Positions 44,657 through 53,941 of a DNA stretch of 64,000 nucleotides are shown piece by piece. The DNA comes from Pontibacillus marinus BH030004 = DSM 16465 (GTDB taxonomy: Bacteria; Bacillota; Bacilli; Bacillales; BH030062). Location: NCBI RefSeq assembly GCF_000425225.1, contig NZ_AULJ01000013.1, positions 45,707-109,706 of the forward strand, in the 5' to 3' direction. Position 1 is the stretch's first letter. Each line of letters starts with the position of its first letter. Under the pieces are notes generated by a model. It had not been told where the DNA came from. It saw nothing but the letters and a program-made list of their open reading frames with translations, and ran no database searches. Made by a program: the position numbers and the translations under genes.

Positions 44657-44692
44657 TTTACGGAATTTTAAAATTCTTACATATTCTTAAGA
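44657..44692 (+). promoter_or_regulatory. Possible PhoP boxes upstream of the sulfoquinovosyltransferase gene
   Basis: TTTACG-N5-TTAAAA (44657-44673) and CTTACA-N5-TTAAGA (44676-44692) are two pairs of TTHAYA-like hexamers with 11-bp periods, each one mismatch from consensus. A possible -10 (TATATG, about 44704) follows. AT-rich sequence makes chance matches likely. Confidence 0.3.
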
Positions 44693-44789
44693 AAAATCAA
44701 TGGTATATGAATGTTCATAAAGAAAATTTATTGTTAAGATTAGTATGCTAAGATTAAAGATCGCCTTTTTCGCTAGTAGATTCTTTAAC

Positions 44790-44830
44790 AAAAGCTGAAG
44801 CACATCTTTTTTTGCTTCAGCTTTTGTTTT
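44790..44830 (+). terminator. Strong terminator upstream of the sulfoquinovosyltransferase gene
   Basis: AAAAGCTGAAGCA - CATCTTTTTT - TGCTTCAGCTTTT followed by GTTTT. It is 250 nt past the preceding gene, so it ends either a long 3' tail, a small RNA, or an attenuated leader of the gene at 44917. Confidence 0.85.
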
Positions 44831-44916
44831 GAAACATGGATCCATTCTGAAATGGTGTAATTTCATGTATCTAGTGGAATACTTAAGAATTAATAGGAGA
44901 CAAAGGAGTATGTATC

Positions 44917-46044
44917 TTGAAGATCGCTATTATTACCGAGACATTTCTCCCGTCAACAGATGGAGTCGTCACTAGGTTAACAGAAGCAATAAAATACTTG
45001 AGAAAGCACAATCATGAGGTCATTGTCATTTGCCCTGATTTAGGAACGACTGAATTTGAAGGTGCAATTATTGAAGGTGTCAAAGCCTCCAAATTACCAT
45101 TTTATCGTTCACGTCCGTTCGCACTACCGAATAAAAGGGTAAAAGATCTCTTAGAAAAACATCAACCAGATCTTGTGCATGTTGTGAACCCAGCAATGTT
45201 AGGTGTATCAGGGGTTAAGTATGCCTCAAAACTTAACTTCCCATTACTTGCTTCTTATCACACTCATGTACCGAAGTATATGGACTATTATAATTTATAC
45301 CCATTCAAACCAATACTTTGGTGGTACTTTAAACGACTACACAACCAAGCTGAACTAAATTTATGTACTTCACAGGCCGTTAAAAATGAACTGGACGAGC
45401 ATGGATTCAATAACGTGCATGTTTGGAAGCGTGGTGTAGCCATCGATCGCTATAATCCATCTTATTATAATCAAGAAATGCGATCACGCTTAACAAACGG
45501 TGAAACAGATAAAAAGTTACTTGTTTTTGTTGGTCGTTTGGCTCCGGAAAAAGAAATTCATAAATTGAAGCCGTTACTTGAAGAACGCAGTGATGTTCGT
45601 TTAGCCATTGTAGGGGATGGTCCTATACGCGAGCAGTTAGAGCAAAAATTTGAGGGAACGAACACCGTATTCACTGGGTTTCTACACGGAGATGAGCTGA
45701 ATCAGGCATTCTCATCCGCTGATGCGTTTATTTTCCCATCTATCACAGAGACATTAGGCTTAGTGATTTTAGAAGCTATGGCATCCGGTTTACCTGTTAT
45801 TGCTGCTAAGAGTGGTCCTACGATGGAACAGGTGGATGATGAACGTACAGGTCTTCTATTTGAGAATGAGGATACAAGTAGCCTCATAACAGCTGTTGAA
45901 AAGCTTGAAGATGCAGAGTTGCTACAAAGCATGCGTGAAAATGCGAGGGAGGAAGCTGAAAAATTCAGTTGGACAAAACCTTCGGAGCAACTCTTGGAGT
46001 TTTACGAAAAATTACTTGGTGTTTCCATGAAGCAAGCGCAATAA
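44917..46044 (+). CDS. sqdX: GT4 glycosyltransferase, sulfoquinovosyltransferase (SQD2/SqdX) type
   Basis: 375 residues, GT-B fold. N-terminal IITETFLPSTDGVVTRL, LLASYHTHVPKYMDYYNLYP, then NQEMRSRLTNGE, VFVGRLAPEKEI, FTGFLHGDELNQAFSSADAF and the GT4 ITETLGLVILEAMASGLPV. The HTHVP block, the QEMR-RL-NGE segment and GFLHGDELNQA follow plant SQD2 closely from memory of that family. With SqdB it would transfer sulfoquinovose to diacylglycerol at the membrane. TTG start is 8 nt after AAGGAG. Mannosyl- or glucosyltransferase activity is the alternative. Confidence 0.75.
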   Translation: MKIAIITETFLPSTDGVVTRLTEAIKYLRKHNHEVIVICPDLGTTEFEGAIIEGVKASKLPFYRSRPFALPNKRVKDLLEKHQPDLVHVVNPAMLGVSGVKYASKLNFPLLASYHTHVPKYMDYYNLYPFKPILWWYFKRLHNQAELNLCTSQAVKNELDEHGFNNVHVWKRGVAIDRYNPSYYNQEMRSRLTNGETDKKLLVFVGRLAPEKEIHKLKPLLEERSDVRLAIVGDGPIREQLEQKFEGTNTVFTGFLHGDELNQAFSSADAFIFPSITETLGLVILEAMASGLPVIAAKSGPTMEQVDDERTGLLFENEDTSSLITAVEKLEDAELLQSMRENAREEAEKFSWTKPSEQLLEFYEKLLGVSMKQAQ

Positions 46045-46053
46045 TATGACGAA

Positions 46054-46083
46054 GGCTAAAACTACGGTTTTAGTCTTTTTTTA
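46054..46083 (+). terminator. Terminator after the SqdX-like gene
   Basis: GGCTAAAAC - TAC - GGTTTTAGTC followed by seven T. Confidence 0.85.
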
Positions 46084-46148
46084 TGGATAATTTAAGACGG
46101 AATATCGAGAAAATGGGAACTGAGGTTCTGTAATGGCCATATTAAGTA

Positions 46149-46157
46149 TGATATAAT
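46149..46157 (+). promoter_or_regulatory. Extended -10 promoter of the type I toxin mRNA
   Basis: TGATATAAT (TG-N-TATAAT) lies about 70 nt before the toxin start. No strong -35. Predicted start near 46164. Confidence 0.6.
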
Positions 46158-46224
46158 ATGGTTCAGATATCGTTCCAGTTGAAGGGCGGTCGGCTATCCT
46201 CCGATTGAAAGGGGGTGATGCCTA

Positions 46225-46335
46225 ATGGACTTGTATGAACTATTTATGGTTCTGTTGACGTCCGGTTTATTTTTCTTAGGGTTTTTGAGTTTGATTGTAA
46301 AAATCATTTCAGAAATCATGGAAAATAAAAAGTAG
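46225..46335 (+). CDS. Small hydrophobic type I toxin (holin-like toxin family)
   Basis: 36 residues: an acidic start MDLYELFMVLLTSGLFFLGF, a hydrophobic helix and a basic end (ENKK). This matches the putative holin-like toxin / TxpA-BsrG type: YE-L-LM-pattern, single helix, charged tail. GGGGGTGATGCCTA, the usual leader of this family, precedes ATG with 7-nt spacing. The stop codon lies inside a hairpin that terminates transcripts on both strands. Membrane insertion and depolarisation is the family's expected effect; an antisense RNA should silence it. Confidence 0.72.
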   Translation: MDLYELFMVLLTSGLFFLGFLSLIVKIISEIMENKK

Positions 46336-46375
46336 ACCTCCTTCAACGCCAAGTGATGGAAAGGTCTACTTTTAT
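46332..46375. terminator. Bidirectional hairpin at the toxin stop codon
   Basis: GTAGACCT (46332-46339) pairs with AGGTCTAC (46362-46369). T-rich sequence follows on both strands, so it can end toxin mRNA and antisense RNA. Confidence 0.75.
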
Positions 46376-46410
46376 GTGAGGCCGATCCTCTTCAGGAACG
46401 ACTATCTGAT

Positions 46411-46438
46411 GGCCGTAGTAGCAGCTACGGTCATTTTT
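46411..46438 (+). terminator. Distal terminator of the toxin mRNA
   Basis: GGCCGTAG - TAGCAG - CTACGGTC (one G-U pair) followed by ATTTTT. Read-through past the first hairpin would end here, giving longer overlap with the antisense RNA. Confidence 0.65.
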
Positions 46439-46460
46439 AATATACGTTTTTCTTACTTAT

Positions 46461-46490
46461 ATATTACCACATTTTTTACGGTTTTAACAA
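46461..46490 (-). promoter_or_regulatory. Promoter of the antisense antitoxin RNA
   Basis: Minus strand: TTGTTA (-35, 46485-46490), 18-nt spacer, TAATAT (-10, 46461-46466) preceded by TGG (extended -10). It is a better promoter than the toxin's, as expected for an antitoxin. Confidence 0.65.
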
Positions 46491-46501
46491 TTATATGAGG
46501 T

Positions 46502-47248
46502 TTATTTGCTGTCGTTATATAGGTTTAGGATGGTTTGCTTGATTTCATTCATACGTTTAGCATCTCTTGATTGATCACAGGAATCCCATTCATAATAACG
46601 ATCTCCGTTATTAATATATACTTTTAAAACAGTCGTTTGATTCGCATCAGAAGAACATGATTTGTCAAAACTTTTCTTTGCTAAATAATTATTATAGACC
46701 ATTGTTTTATAAATTTTTTGTAGATCCTTTTGAGAGAAATGTGAATCCTTAGAACGTATGACACGATCATCAATCTGTAACGTAAATTCGAAGTGATCCT
46801 GTTCAAGTACGTTGTGCCATACTTTCAGTAATTCAAATTGATCTCCATTAGCATTATGATTATCACATTGAGTTAAATAATATTTGGTTTCATTTAATGA
46901 TTCATTTTTATTTATTTCTTGGCACTGAAATGTTTCCACGCTACCATTTCCAAATTGATCTCTTGTTGTATCGACAGTTAAAGAGAAGAGACCTTCATCA
47001 TAAGAGACATCATAAATAATTGGATCGCCTTCTATAGTATAACGAATGAGACGTAGATCCTTTAAAGTCTTATAGTTTTTAACATAAGCATTCATATACT
47101 CAAGGCCTTCATGTCTGTTATGCATAGCCGTTACATCAGCATTTAATGGGTTGTTATCAGATGCTGAAGAGGGGGATGAGATAGGTTTTTGATTACCACA
47201 AGCGACTAAAATCATTATGGTTATTATGAATGTTATTACATGTTTCAT
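46502..47248 (-). CDS. Lipoprotein, DUF4362-like
   Basis: 248 residues. Signal peptide with lipobox ILVAC (Cys17), then a low-complexity Ser/Asn linker. The core YVKNYKTLKDLRLIRYTIEG, DPIIYDVSYD resembles the Bacillus DUF4362 pattern (IR-T-TIEGDPI-YDL-YD). Five further cysteines lie in the mature part; there is no catalytic motif I know. AAGGGGGTTG precedes ATG. Function unknown; cell-surface anchored. Confidence 0.72.
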   Translation of the reverse strand: MKHVITFIITIMILVACGNQKPISSPSSASDNNPLNADVTAMHNRHEGLEYMNAYVKNYKTLKDLRLIRYTIEGDPIIYDVSYDEGLFSLTVDTTRDQFGNGSVETFQCQEINKNESLNETKYYLTQCDNHNANGDQFELLKVWHNVLEQDHFEFTLQIDDRVIRSKDSHFSQKDLQKIYKTMVYNNYLAKKSFDKSCSSDANQTTVLKVYINNGDRYYEWDSCDQSRDAKRMNEIKQTILNLYNDSK

Positions 47249-47599
47249 TAGAACAACCCCCTTAATTTACATTTTTATCAAGTATACCAGAAATGCAAAT
47301 GATGTGGAGTTCTTAAATGAATTTGAGCATGTTGTATGAAATCGAATTCTATAAATGAAATCTTAAAGTGTTATTTGCTTAAGATAAAGACATATCTTTA
47401 ATTTTTAAATTGCTGCTTGTAATCAATATAAAGTAAGCTGGATAAAATTTAATGCACAACTTATTTCATTTGATATCTCACTATCTTAAGTATACATAGT
47501 TTTTGAGATGAATTTTTATATTTTAACTTTAGTTCAGATAATATATATTATGTAAACTAGAAAAAATGAAAAAATAATAAAGCTTTTTTATACCTATCT
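47249..47599. other. AT-rich intergenic region without recognisable gene
   Basis: 351 nt between the lipoprotein 5' end and the endonuclease 3' end (both minus). Apart from the lipoprotein ribosome site I see no gene, strong terminator or repeat. It would hold the lipoprotein promoter and may mark one side of the endonuclease insertion. Confidence 0.5.
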
Positions 47600-48721
<1,122 letters not shown>

Positions 48722-48731
48722 TTATAATTCT

Positions 48732-48760
48732 ATTATACGAACAAACGTTCTCTATCGCAA
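48732..48760 (-). promoter_or_regulatory. SOS (LexA) promoter of the homing endonuclease
   Basis: Minus strand: TTGCGA (-35, 48755-48760), 17-nt spacer, TATAAT (-10, 48732-48737). The spacer holds CGAACAAACGTTCT (48738-48751, plus-strand reading), 13 of 14 positions of the Bacillus LexA consensus CGAACRNRYGTTYC. The layout is the same as at parE. Confidence 0.8.
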
Positions 48761-48784
48761 AATATTTGCTTGTACTATGAATAT

Positions 48785-48820
48785 AAAAAACTCACTTGTA
48801 TAAGCACAAGTGAGTTTAAA
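48785..48820 (-). terminator. Terminator for sqdB
   Basis: AACTCACTTGT - GCTTAT - ACAAGTGAGTT with a T run on the minus strand. It isolates sqdB from the endonuclease gene. Confidence 0.85.
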
Positions 48821-48837
48821 TAAACCTTGAATTAAAA

Positions 48838-50079
48838 TTAATTAACTAAATCCTCTTCTTCTCCCTCAGGAATTCCTGGCTGTTGTTCCTTCGTCCAAGT
48901 ACTCTTAGCAGGGATCTTAGTATGGTCAGCACGATGCGCATATTTTTCAGCAATTTCCGTTACTTCCTGTAATAAGCCTGTGCTCAGTGTAGTAGGATTT
49001 AATCCTTTTGATAAGAATAAGTCATTCTTAACATGCAGATCATTTTCTGCAGCCTCTTTACGAGGGTTTGATACATATGCGATCTCTCCACCAGTCAGTT
49101 CACTAACTAACTTAGCTAGGTCATTAACACGGTGAGTCTCTGTCATTTGGTTGAAGATCATTACTCTTTCGTCACGTCCTGGAGCGTTCTCAATCGCTAA
49201 CTGAATGCAACGCACAGTGTCCTGGATATGGATAAACGCACGTGTTTGTCCACCAGTTCCATGTACAGTAATCGGATAACCTACAGCAGCTTGCATTAAG
49301 AAACGATTTAAAACAGTACCGTAATCTCCATCGTAATCGAAACGATTAATTAGTCGTTCATCCATTTTTGTTTCTTTCGTATTGGTACCCCATACGATAC
49401 CTTGGTGAAGGTCAGTAATGCGTAAGCTATCATTCTTATTGTAATAATGGAAAAGTAATTGGTCTTGCGTTTTTGTCATGTGATAAATAGAACCAGGGTT
49501 TGTTGGATAAAGGATTTGCTGTTCTACTCTTTCCCCTGTCTCTGTCTTGACTTCAATATCAAGGTAACCCTCAGGAATTTTCATACCAGCAGTTCCATAT
49601 CCGTAAACACCCATTGTACCTAAGTGAACCAAGTGGATATCTAATCCTGAATCCGCGATTGCACAAAGCACGTTATGAGTGGCATTCATATTGTTATTGA
49701 CTGTATATCGTTTATGTTTTGGAGATTTCATTGAGTAAGGAGCAGAACGTTGCTCAGCAAAATGAACAATAACATCTGGTTGCTGTTCATTAATGGCATC
49801 TAAAAATTGGTCATACTCATCTGCCAAGTCAATATTTAGAAAGTCAATTTTACTTCCAGAAATTTCTTCCCATACATTTAATCTTGTACCCATTGGTTGT
49901 ATAGGTGTTAATGATTCTGCCTCTAGTTCATTGTCAATATTACGTCGAGATAGATTGTCAATGATCGTCACTTCATGTCCAAGATTAGATAGATGTAGAC
50001 TAGTAGGCCATCCACAAAAACCATCTCCTCCTAAGACAAATATCTTTTTTGATTGTACATGATTCGTTTCTACATTCAT
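48838..50079 (-). CDS. sqdB: UDP-sulfoquinovose synthase
   Basis: 413 residues of the extended SDR family. NAD motif VLGGDGFCGWPTSLHLSNLG, the SQD1-specific HFAEQRSAPYSMKS, catalytic region YHMTKTQDQLLFHYY with Tyr and Lys, LHQGIVWGTNTKET and FIHIQDTVRCIQLAIE. Converts UDP-glucose and sulfite to UDP-sulfoquinovose, the head-group donor of sulfoquinovosyl diacylglycerol. AAGGGTG precedes ATG. Its partner transferase gene is at 44917, on the other strand. Confidence 0.92.
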   Translation of the reverse strand: MNVETNHVQSKKIFVLGGDGFCGWPTSLHLSNLGHEVTIIDNLSRRNIDNELEAESLTPIQPMGTRLNVWEEISGSKIDFLNIDLADEYDQFLDAINEQQPDVIVHFAEQRSAPYSMKSPKHKRYTVNNNMNATHNVLCAIADSGLDIHLVHLGTMGVYGYGTAGMKIPEGYLDIEVKTETGERVEQQILYPTNPGSIYHMTKTQDQLLFHYYNKNDSLRITDLHQGIVWGTNTKETKMDERLINRFDYDGDYGTVLNRFLMQAAVGYPITVHGTGGQTRAFIHIQDTVRCIQLAIENAPGRDERVMIFNQMTETHRVNDLAKLVSELTGGEIAYVSNPRKEAAENDLHVKNDLFLSKGLNPTTLSTGLLQEVTEIAEKYAHRADHTKIPAKSTWTKEQQPGIPEGEEEDLVN

Positions 50080-50392
50080 TTTGAAACACCCTTTATGAAT
50101 TTTGTCTGTTTATTTAATTTTAGAAATGTATGTTTAGGGAAGAACAAATAGGGACTTTCCCTTTTACTCATTCATCCTATTCTAGATGTACATTTATTGA
50201 AGTTTATTATAGTTATTTATTTTACAATAACCACTTTTCATCATATCTAAAGGGGGAAAGTGGTGCAACCCTTTTACGAATAGTTCATATTGAATTAATA
50301 AACAAATTCGAATATTTGTTCTTCAATCATAAAAATAAGCACCCCCAATGGGTGCTTATTTTTGATAGATATAAAATAAAATTTTATGAAGT
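50080..50392. other. Intergenic region between pheA and sqdB
   Basis: 313 nt. It holds a bidirectional terminator at 50331-50363 and AT-rich sequence that should include the sqdB promoter. A plus-strand frame over it lacks a ribosome site and runs through the terminator, so I do not call it a gene. Confidence 0.6.
50331..50363 (-). terminator. Terminator for pheA
   Basis: AAAAATAAGCACCC - CCAAT - GGGTGCTTATTTTT, a perfect 14-bp stem with its own A/T tails, active on either strand. Confidence 0.9.
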
Positions 50393-51241
50393 TTACTTAC
50401 CGTAATAGGGATAACTTCCTAAGGTGGTGACTTTGCATCCTAGTGCTTCTATTTCTGTTATTGCACCTGGAATTAAAACCTGGTCATATTTCATTTCTAT
50501 ATCGATAATAAAGAAATAATTGCCCAGCCCTGTTTTCATAGGACGAGATTCTATTTTGGATAAGTTTAATTTCCTCCAAGCAAAAGCAGACAAAACTTGA
50601 TGAAGCGCACCATAGTGATCTGTAGGCAATGTAATCATTAAAGTCGTGCGATCCCCTAAATAATTTGAATCCTTTACCTCTAAATCAGTTGCTTGCTTAC
50701 TCAAGATAACAAAACGAGTATGGTTATTATCAAAGTCATGAATATCATGCTTAATAATGTCTAAACCATATTCTGAAGCAGCAAGTTCATTTCCTATTGC
50801 TGCTATTCTTTGTTCAGGGTTCTCTTTAACATGCTTTGCTGCTGCACTTGTCGATGATTTATAAGAGAATTCAATATGTGGTAAATGCTTATATAAATAT
50901 TGATGACACTGTGAAATCGCATGAGAATGAGAATAAACAGCCTCAAAACTTTCCCAGCAATCTCTATTTTGTGGGTGTACCATTAAATGCTGTCTTATAG
51001 GTACAATGATTTCTCCAACAATCGTTAGCTTTTGGTTTACTAAATAATCAATGGTTAAGTTAACAGATCCTTCTATAGCATTTTCCCATGGAAGTACTGC
51101 ATATTGAATTTCTTCATGTTTTACAGCATCCATACATGAAGGGATTGTGCTAAATGGTTCTAGTTCATTATTAGGGAACGCTTGACTGACAGCTATGTTC
51201 GTAAAGGTTCCTTTTGGGCCTAAATAACCTATCTTTGACAA
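50393..51241 (-). CDS. pheA: Prephenate dehydratase
   Basis: 282 residues. Catalytic domain (about 1-185): IGYLGPKGTFTN, AVLPWENAIEGSVN and NHTRFVILS with the Thr-Arg-Phe motif. C-terminal ACT domain (about 200-280) with GALHQVLSAFAWRKLNLSKI and ESRPMKTGLGNYFFIIDI, the phenylalanine-feedback ESRP motif. Makes phenylpyruvate from prephenate. TTG at 51241 is 7 nt after TTGGAGAG; the TTG at 51256 falls before that site. Confidence 0.92.
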   Translation of the reverse strand: MSKIGYLGPKGTFTNIAVSQAFPNNELEPFSTIPSCMDAVKHEEIQYAVLPWENAIEGSVNLTIDYLVNQKLTIVGEIIVPIRQHLMVHPQNRDCWESFEAVYSHSHAISQCHQYLYKHLPHIEFSYKSSTSAAAKHVKENPEQRIAAIGNELAASEYGLDIIKHDIHDFDNNHTRFVILSKQATDLEVKDSNYLGDRTTLMITLPTDHYGALHQVLSAFAWRKLNLSKIESRPMKTGLGNYFFIIDIEMKYDQVLIPGAITEIEALGCKVTTLGSYPYYGK

Positions 51242-51289
51242 TGTATTTCTCTCCAAATCCTAAGTGTTAGATTCAATTTTTTGAAAAAA

Positions 51290-51330
51290 GAGAGGAAAAG
51301 GGACAATCTATAAACTGTCCCCTCTTCCCC
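51290..51330 (-). terminator. Terminator between aroA and pheA
   Basis: Minus strand: GGGGACAG - TTTATAGAT - TGTCCC then TTTTCC, with outer GAGG/CCTC pairs. It would end or reduce transcription from aroA into pheA. Confidence 0.65.
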
Positions 51331-51332
51331 AT

Positions 51333-52424
51333 TTACATACTTTTAGCGAGATTTAGATTTAAGGATGGATTTAGTTCTTTCAAGAATTCTTGTGACTCAG
51401 GGATATTCATTTGTTGTGCTGAATCCGATAATGCAACCGCTGGATCTGGGTGTACTTCCGCCATGATTGCATCTGCTCCAATTGCTAATGCAGCTTTCGC
51501 AGTTGGGACAAGTAAATCTTTTCTGCCTGTAGAGTGTGTAACATCAACAATTACTGGTAAGTGCGTTTCTTTCTTCAGAATTGGGACAGCAGAAATGTCT
51601 AACGTATTTCTTGTTGCTTTTTCGTAAGTTCGGATACCACGCTCACATAACATGATTTGATCATTACCTTGAGACATGATGTATTCAGCTGCATTGATAA
51701 ATTCATCGATTGTCGCAGAGAGGCCACGTTTCAATAACACTGGTTTGTTAACTCTTCCAACAGCTTTGAGTAATTCGAAGTTTTGCATGTTACGGGCACC
51801 TATTTGAATTACATCTACGTAATCTAAAGCTTTCTCTACGTCCTGAGGTGTGAGGATTTCACTTACCACAGACATACCCGTTTCGTCCGCAACATCTTTT
51901 AAGATTTTTAATCCTTCTTCACCTAAGCCCTGGAAGTCATACGGAGAGGAACGAGGCTTAAATGCTCCTCCACGTAACATCGTAAGTCCTTGATCTTTCA
52001 AGGATAATGCTACCTCTTTTACCTGCTCATAACTCTCAACTGCACAAGGACCCATGATAAAACGTTGTTCCCCATCTCCGACTTTTACGCCATTTACATC
52101 AACAAGTGTATTGTCAGGTTGTGCTTTTCGTGAAACAAGTAGAGCCTTGCGGTTATCATCTTCTTGTAGTTCTAAGCTAGCCTTGAAAATTTCTTTGAAA
52201 ATGTGTTGAATGGTTGATGCTTCAAAAGGACCTTCATGATGCTTCATTAATAAATCTAGAGATTCACGTTCTCGAACAGGGTCATAGCGGTTAACGCCGA
52301 CACCTTTTTTCTTTTGCTCGCCGATTTCTTGAACGATCTCAGCTCGCTTATTAAGTAAAGATAAGATTTGCAAGTTGATTTCATCTACTTCTTCGCGTAA
52401 ATCTGGCAGTTCATTTCTAGACAT
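51333..52424 (-). CDS. aroA: Chorismate mutase / DAHP synthase, bifunctional
   Basis: 363 residues. N-terminal AroQ chorismate mutase (about 1-90: [20 protein letters not shown]). C-terminal KDO8P-type DAHP synthase with [46 protein letters not shown] and [14 protein letters not shown]. Makes DAHP, the first shikimate-pathway step; the mutase domain gives feedback control by chorismate/prephenate as in B. subtilis AroA. Divergent from tyrA. Confidence 0.95.
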   Translation of the reverse strand: MSRNELPDLREEVDEINLQILSLLNKRAEIVQEIGEQKKKGVGVNRYDPVRERESLDLLMKHHEGPFEASTIQHIFKEIFKASLELQEDDNRKALLVSRKAQPDNTLVDVNGVKVGDGEQRFIMGPCAVESYEQVKEVALSLKDQGLTMLRGGAFKPRSSPYDFQGLGEEGLKILKDVADETGMSVVSEILTPQDVEKALDYVDVIQIGARNMQNFELLKAVGRVNKPVLLKRGLSATIDEFINAAEYIMSQGNDQIMLCERGIRTYEKATRNTLDISAVPILKKETHLPVIVDVTHSTGRKDLLVPTAKAALAIGADAIMAEVHPDPAVALSDSAQQMNIPESQEFLKELNPSLNLNLAKSM

Positions 52425-52530
52425 GGGAAATCCTCCTTGGTTTTGTGCTTTTTCATTTCAAATTTAAAAAAACATAGTGAAAAAATGACTATAAAATGAT
52501 AAATACACATGATATATTTATATTTATTAC

Positions 52531-52562
52531 ATAAAAGCATAAAAGCATGAAAGTATAAAATC
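52531..52562 (+). repeat. Four tandem 8-bp units between aroA and tyrA
   Basis: ATAAAAGC, ATAAAAGC, ATGAAAGT, ATAAAATC in direct tandem, in the 232-nt divergent intergenic region. It could be a regulator-binding array or simple AT-rich repetition. Confidence 0.5.
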
Positions 52563-52656
52563 AAGATGTTATCAGAATTTTTTGCACTATTTTTTAATTT
52601 TTTAGTATATCAGCGGTAATTTTATGTAACAAGGATGTTAAAGGAGTTTTTCTAAA

Positions 52657-53757
52657 ATGAGTCAAAAGGTTGTTGTAATTGGGCTTGGATTAATTGGTGG
52701 ATCAATATCTCTAGCTATCAAAAAAGAACATCAAGCAAAGATTGTTGGTTGTGATATCAATGAGGAACAACTCAAGTTGGCACAGTCTTTATTGGTAGTA
52801 GATGAATATGAATTAGATATACACAAAGCGGTTGTGGACGCAGATTTAATCATTGTCGCAACACCTGTTTTACAAACAGAAAATATCTTAAATCTACTGC
52901 TTACCTGTGACTTGAAAGAAGGAGCTATTATTACAGATGTAGGTAGTACAAAGGAAAATATTATGGAGAATGCCCATCGTTTCTTTCATAAAGGTGTCGT
53001 TTTTATAGGGGGGCATCCTATGGCTGGATCTCACAAAAGTGGAGTTTCGGCATCTAAGGCTCACTTATTTGAGAATGCTTTCTATATCCTTACAAAAGGT
53101 GAACAAGTTTCAGATGAAGATGTTAAAAATTTAAGGTTTTGGTTAAATGGTACTAATGCTAATTTTATAGAAATGTCTCCTCATGAACATGATGAAATTG
53201 TTGGAGTCATTAGTCATTTTCCACACATTATTGCATCAAGTTTAGTTCAGCTCTTACAGAAGCGAGAGCGCAAAGATATTGATGTGAAAAGATTAGCTGC
53301 TGGGGGGTTCAGAGATATAACAAGAATTGCTTCCTCTAACCCAACTATGTGGCGTGATATTACGCTACATAATCGCGAAGTTTTAATTGAAGTGATGGAT
53401 GAGTGGATCAACGAAATGTCTTCCATTAGAGAGATTATTAACGATTCATCCAAAGAAAAAATATTTAGTTTTTTCGATGATGCGAAGAGGTATCGGGATG
53501 GTCTTCCTGAGAAAAAGAAAGGAGCCCTCCCCGCCTTTTATGATCTCTATATAGATGTTGTAGACCATCCAGGAGCTATCGCGACTGTAACAGCTATCCT
53601 TGCTAAAGATGATATTAACTTAACAAACATTCGAATTATTGAAACAAGAGAAGATATGTTTGGTGTGTTGTGTTTATCATTCAGAAATGACCAAGAACTT
53701 GAAGTTGGAAAAGTATTATTAGAGAAAAATGGTTTTGAATGTTATTCTGCTTCTTAA
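52657..53757 (+). CDS. tyrA: Prephenate dehydrogenase
   Basis: 366 residues. NAD-binding VVVIGLGLIGGSISLAIK, IITDVGSTKENI, GGHPMAGSHKSGV with catalytic His, and HFPHIIASSLVQLL. C-terminal ACT domain (about 295-366) starting at DLYIDVVDHPGAIATVTAIL, for tyrosine feedback. Makes 4-hydroxyphenylpyruvate. AAAGGAG precedes ATG. With the divergent aroA and pheA it forms a Phe/Tyr branch cluster. Confidence 0.94.
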   Translation: MSQKVVVIGLGLIGGSISLAIKKEHQAKIVGCDINEEQLKLAQSLLVVDEYELDIHKAVVDADLIIVATPVLQTENILNLLLTCDLKEGAIITDVGSTKENIMENAHRFFHKGVVFIGGHPMAGSHKSGVSASKAHLFENAFYILTKGEQVSDEDVKNLRFWLNGTNANFIEMSPHEHDEIVGVISHFPHIIASSLVQLLQKRERKDIDVKRLAAGGFRDITRIASSNPTMWRDITLHNREVLIEVMDEWINEMSSIREIINDSSKEKIFSFFDDAKRYRDGLPEKKKGALPAFYDLYIDVVDHPGAIATVTAILAKDDINLTNIRIIETREDMFGVLCLSFRNDQELEVGKVLLEKNGFECYSAS

Positions 53758-53941
53758 TAACAAGCATATACGGCTATTATAAAAATTAATTTATACTAGT
53801 CTTCTTTATTTTCAAAAAAATGTATTCTCTTTCAACCCCACCATAATCAAAATTGATTTCGAAACTTCTAACTAGCCGAGCAAATTAAGACTATATAATT
53901 TGTACAGAGACATGGCTATATTTTTGTGAGGAGGAATTTGG

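Larger units (their letters stand above)
46325..46454 (-). ncRNA. Predicted antisense RNA antitoxin
   Basis: A minus-strand promoter (46461-46490) would start a transcript near 46454. It would end after the hairpin 46369-46332, which on this strand is followed by TTTTTATTTT. The RNA (about 130 nt) overlaps the toxin 3' end and tail, like RatA for TxpA or SR4 for BsrG. Ends are predicted only. Confidence 0.55.

Noticed and set aside
50130-50405. A 91-codon plus-strand frame between sqdB and pheA
   Set aside because: No ribosome site, it runs through a perfect terminator stem, and its composition is not protein-like.
52531-52562. CRISPR array
   Set aside because: Units are 8 bp with no spacers; no cas genes occur in the window.
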